Part shown: positions 61,209 through 64,000 of the stretch, in pieces | How positions within the stretch are numbered: position 1 is the first letter of the stretch | How the letters are laid out: each line of letters starts with the position of its first letter | Assembly (NCBI GenBank): GCA_006226775.1 | Contig: SBGD01000031.1 | Location: 48,923 to 112,922 of the forward strand | From: Paracoccaceae bacterium | GTDB lineage: Bacteria > Pseudomonadota > Alphaproteobacteria > Rhodobacterales > Rhodobacteraceae | Direction of reading: 5' to 3' | DNA length: 64,000 nt | Made by a program: the position numbers and the translations under genes | Notes under the pieces: generated by a model | What the model saw: only the letters and a program-made list of their open reading frames with translations | What the model was told of the DNA's origin: nothing | Databases searched by the model: none

Positions 61209-62138
61209 TCAGAGCTTGAGGTTGGGGATGATCTGCTTCTTGCGGCTGACCACGCCGGGCAGCACGACGGTGTCGCCGGAGACCTCGGCGCCGAAGCTCC
61301 TGATGGCCAGGGTTTTCACCAGATCGTTGGGCACCAGCAGCGTCGCCTCTTCGTTCAGGATGTCGACGACGAAAAGCAGCACCTGGTCGACGCCGTCCTC
61401 CTTCGCCACATCCGCCATCGAGGTCATCAGGCTGTCCTTGCGGTCGAGCACGATCTTCGGCGCGGTGGTCTCCAGCACCGAAACCCGGAACCTGGTGCCC
61501 TCGACCGCGTATTCCTTGCTGTCCATCCGCAGCAGCTCGGCATCCGAAAACGCCGAGACATCGGATTTCGCGGCAAACATCTCTTCGGCCAGCGCGGCGA
61601 TGTCGACGCCGAGGTCGTCGGCGAGCGCGTGCGCGATGGCGCGGTCCTCGTCGGTGGTGGTGGGCGAGCGGAATGCCAGCGTGTCGGAGATGATGCAGGA
61701 CAGCATCGCGCCCTTGATGCCTTCGGGCGCGCGGGCGATGTCGTCGCCCATCATCTTGTACATCAGCGTCGCGGTGCAGGCGAGCGGCTCGATGCGGATC
61801 TCGATCGGGCCCTTGGTTTCCAGCCCGCCGACCAGCTTGTGGTGGTCGATGATCGCCTGGATGTCGGCGTCGTTGATCGCCTCGGGCAGTTCGGCGGGGT
61901 TGTTGGTGTCGACGATGACGACAGGCGCGCCGGCCTCGACGCCCGAGATGATCTCGGGCTTGTCGAGGTTCCAGCGTTTCAGCACGAAGGCGGCTTCGGT
62001 ATTGGGCTCACCCAACAGCTTCGGCGCGGCCGGGGTGCCCCTGATCTCGGAGAGATACCAGGCCCAGGCGATGGGCGCGCCGGTGGAATCGGTGTCGGGG
62101 GATTTGTGGCCGAAAACCTGTACTGTCATCTGTGTCAT
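61209..62138 (-). CDS. ppaC: Manganese-dependent inorganic pyrophosphatase (family II)
   Basis: 309-aa DHH-superfamily enzyme that hydrolyses pyrophosphate. Metal ligands: HKSPDTDSTG near the N-terminus, VDTNNPAELP and IIDHHKLVGG. C-terminal VVSRKKQIIPNLKL holds the RKKQ substrate-binding motif. ATG 62138, with GTG/ATG alternatives close by. Family II enzymes are less common in alphaproteobacteria than family I. Confidence 0.96.
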   Translation of the reverse strand: MTQMTVQVFGHKSPDTDSTGAPIAWAWYLSEIRGTPAAPKLLGEPNTEAAFVLKRWNLDKPEIISGVEAGAPVVIVDTNNPAELPEAINDADIQAIIDHHKLVGGLETKGPIEIRIEPLACTATLMYKMMGDDIARAPEGIKGAMLSCIISDTLAFRSPTTTDEDRAIAHALADDLGVDIAALAEEMFAAKSDVSAFSDAELLRMDSKEYAVEGTRFRVSVLETTAPKIVLDRKDSLMTSMADVAKEDGVDQVLLFVVDILNEEATLLVPNDLVKTLAIRSFGAEVSGDTVVLPGVVSRKKQIIPNLKL

Positions 62139-62246
62139 CCTTGGGAGGGGTCGAAGTCCCGCGCCTTATAGGCGCCGCGTCGCGCCTTGTCACGGGCGCG
62201 CCACCGGGTGCGACGATGATGACGGGCGACAGGGCAGGGGCCGGTA

Positions 62247-63155
62247 TCAGCGGTTCACCCCGGCCTCGGCCTCGACGCTTTCGGCGTTGGAGGCATCGAC
62301 GAAGCCCGGGCCGGAGGGGATGTCGGTGGCCGGCAACATGCCCGCGTAGCTGTTGTAAAGGTGCAGGACGATCACCGGCATGTAGCCTTGCAGGTATTGC
62401 TGCTGGTCGATGGTGAAGGCGACCTTGCCCTGCTTGATCAGGTCGACCACCCGCGGCGACAGGTCGAAACAGGCGAGGTGGATATCGCTGCCGACCGCCT
62501 CGATGGCGTCTTGGGCGGCCTCGCAGACATGCGGCGCGACCGCCAGCAGCCCGTCGATCTCCGGGTCGGCCTCAAGCGCGGCCACCGTCCGGCTCTTGAT
62601 CTCTTCGGGATCGTTGGTGACCTCGATCTGGTTCAACTCGGCGCCCATGGCGTCGGAATAGCCGGTGCAGCGGTCGATCAGCGCGGTGTTGTAAATCTCC
62701 TGGTTGAGGCAGAGCCCGCGGGTCACGCCTTCCGCCTTGGCGCGCTGGCCCGCGGCATGGCCGGCGTTCCTCTCGTGCTGGCCGATGTGCATCAGCGCGC
62801 CCACCGCCCTGGACGAGACCAGGCCCGAGTTCATGGTGACCACCGGAATGCCCGCGGCCACCGCCGCCCGGATCGCCCCGCCTAGCGCGTCGGCATCGGG
62901 CAGCGAGGTGATGATGCCGTCGGGCTGGCTGGCGGCGGCCTCGTCGATCAGCCGGGACATGCCGGCCAGGTCGCCGTCAGGGTCGAAGCGGTACTCGATC
63001 TCGGCGCCGACCGCGGCCCCGGCATCCCTTGCGCCTTTCTCGACCACCGGCCAGAAGGGATCCTTGCCCTGGGTATGGGTGATGACGACATAGCGTTCCG
63101 CCAGCGCCGGCAGCGCGGCCAGGCAGACCGCGGTTGCGATAAGAACTGATTTCAT
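62247..63155 (-). CDS. Periplasmic sugar-type ABC transporter substrate-binding protein
   Basis: 302-aa binding protein of the ribose/Peripla_BP_4 family with a signal peptide (MKSVLIATAVCLAALPALA). RYVVITHTQGKDPFWPVVEKGARDA is the usual N-domain start; DPDGDLAGMSRLIDEAAASQPDGIITSLPDA and GIPVVTMNSG follow. ATG 63155 has GGGAGGAG close upstream. No permease or ATPase gene is next to it in the window (ppaC follows on the same strand), so partners must lie elsewhere. Confidence 0.87.
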   Translation of the reverse strand: MKSVLIATAVCLAALPALAERYVVITHTQGKDPFWPVVEKGARDAGAAVGAEIEYRFDPDGDLAGMSRLIDEAAASQPDGIITSLPDADALGGAIRAAVAAGIPVVTMNSGLVSSRAVGALMHIGQHERNAGHAAGQRAKAEGVTRGLCLNQEIYNTALIDRCTGYSDAMGAELNQIEVTNDPEEIKSRTVAALEADPEIDGLLAVAPHVCEAAQDAIEAVGSDIHLACFDLSPRVVDLIKQGKVAFTIDQQQYLQGYMPVIVLHLYNSYAGMLPATDIPSGPGFVDASNAESVEAEAGVNR

Positions 63156-63449
63156 CTGTCTCCTCCCAGAGTTGAGCGTCGGATCTCGGGCGCGCCCTGT
63201 CGCCTCCGGACCCGGCGGCGTCGATGCCGCGCGCGGTCCGGTCCCGCCCCGGTGCGGGCATGGCAAAACGGCACGGGAAACCCCCCCATCGGTGCGGCGG
63301 AAAAAGGAATCCGGCCTTTCCCCTGTCTACAATGCGGCAAATAACTCAATCAAGTTGAATAACCGTGGCGCAGTGCGGCGGCCTTGCGGGTGCTTGAGCC
63401 TCTGCGCCCGGCGGTCTATGTCTCGGTCCGACCTGTCAGGAGCTGCGCC

Positions 63450-64000
63450 ATGCCCGTCTTCCTTTCCACCACGCAAGCCGATTTCGAGGCGCGCTTCCAG
63501 GCGTTGCTGACGGCCAAGCGCGAGGACAGCCCGGATGTCGACGACACGGTCGCCGCGATCATCGCCGATGTGCGCAAGCGCGGCGATGCGGCGGTGCTGG
63601 AGTTGACCGAGCGTTTCGACCGGCTGAAATTGACGCCCGAAAGCCTGGCCTTTTCCGCCGATGAGATCGCGGCTGAGTGCGCCCGCGTGCCGGCGGACGA
63701 GCGCAGCGCGCTGGAGACCGCCGCCGAGCGCATCCGCGCCTACCACGTCCGGCAATTGCCCGAGGACCAGCGCTGGACCGATCCCGAGGGCGCCACCCTC
63801 GGCTGGCGCTGGACGCCGGTCTCTGCCGCCGGGCTCTACGTGCCGGGGGGGCTGGCCTCCTATCCCTCCTCGGTGCTGATGAACGCCATTCCCGCCAAGG
63901 TGGCCGGGGTCGCGCGGCTGGCGATCTGCGTGCCGACGCCCGACGGGGTGGTCAACCCGCTGGTACTCTATGCCGCGCGGCTGGCCGGGGTGGACGAGAT
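63450..64000 (+). CDS. hisD: Histidinol dehydrogenase (partial)
   Basis: The first about 183 residues of HisD, which oxidises histidinol to histidine with NAD and zinc. MPVFLSTTQADFEARFQALL, DTVAAIIADVRKRGDAAVLEL, TPVSAAGLYVPGGLASYPSSVLMNAIPAKVAGV are typical. ATG 63450 has CAGGAG 7 bases upstream. It runs off the right edge. The divergent gap 63156-63449 shows no strong element. Confidence 0.95.
   Translation, partial: MPVFLSTTQADFEARFQALLTAKREDSPDVDDTVAAIIADVRKRGDAAVLELTERFDRLKLTPESLAFSADEIAAECARVPADERSALETAAERIRAYHVRQLPEDQRWTDPEGATLGWRWTPVSAAGLYVPGGLASYPSSVLMNAIPAKVAGVARLAICVPTPDGVVNPLVLYAARLAGVDE

Overview
This 64 kb window is GC-rich chromosomal DNA from an alphaproteobacterium, almost certainly of the order Rhodobacterales (Rhodobacteraceae/Roseobacter type). 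The evidence is the gene content and order: irr next to fabA, a SAM/SAH riboswitch ahead of metK, phoH-ybeY-corC-lnt, phaA/phaB, hisC-tyrA, and an ectoine-type eutB-eutC-asnC-ssd-atf run. The intergenic repeats are also of a kind I associate with this family. The species cannot be named from the window. There is no phage, integrase, transposase or CRISPR array; the DNA reads as core chromosome with catabolic modules inserted.

Layout. 1-8.3 kb: a partial LolC/E lipoprotein exporter, a HisC-like aminotransferase, a DUF2177 membrane protein, a rhomboid protease, putA with its divergent Lrp-type regulator, and tRNA-Leu. 8.4-8.8 kb: a short AT-rich patch with one small lipoprotein. 8.8-13.7 kb: irr, then fatty-acid genes fabA, fabB and fabI with a PAP2 phosphatase between them and a degenerate nuclease-like protein after them. 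13.7-22.1 kb: miaB, an envelope gene pair sharing a new-looking cysteine domain, then phoH-ybeY-corC-lnt. 22.1-30.4 kb: a one-carbon/methionine block with the SAM/SAH riboswitch, metK, a free methionine sulfoxide reductase, a cupin regulator, and two dimethylglycine-dehydrogenase-like flavoproteins flanking a homocysteine S-methyltransferase. 30.5-39.5 kb: a DUF6065-like protein, a 29-residue ORF in a structured gap, a BTAD/TPR regulator, and the incomplete ectoine-type module. 39.6-43.8 kb: a molybdenum cofactor operon ending in a fused moeA. 43.8-64 kb: greA, ETF-ubiquinone oxidoreductase, a TPR protein, ispE and a polyprenyl synthase, trmN6-like, phaB/phaA, an EAL protein, tag, rpsD, hisC-tyrA-extensin-glycosyltransferase, manganese pyrophosphatase, a periplasmic binding protein and the start of hisD.

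How parts work together. The flavoproteins would pass electrons through ETF to the ETF-ubiquinone oxidoreductase encoded 20 kb away, and their GcvT domains would load methyl carbon onto folate, next to metK and a homocysteine methyltransferase. The mobA-mobB-moeA genes and fdhD serve molybdoenzymes such as formate dehydrogenase, which could oxidise the same one-carbon units.

The most unusual signal is a family of six intergenic elements at 13.65, 40.48, 43.77, 47.34, 50.04 and 56.33 kb. Each holds two adjacent palindromes of about 20 bp separated by exactly 2 bp, inside an outer GC-rich inverted repeat. The inner sequences differ between copies but pairing is kept, so each could fold as a three-way junction. 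They sit at gene ends.
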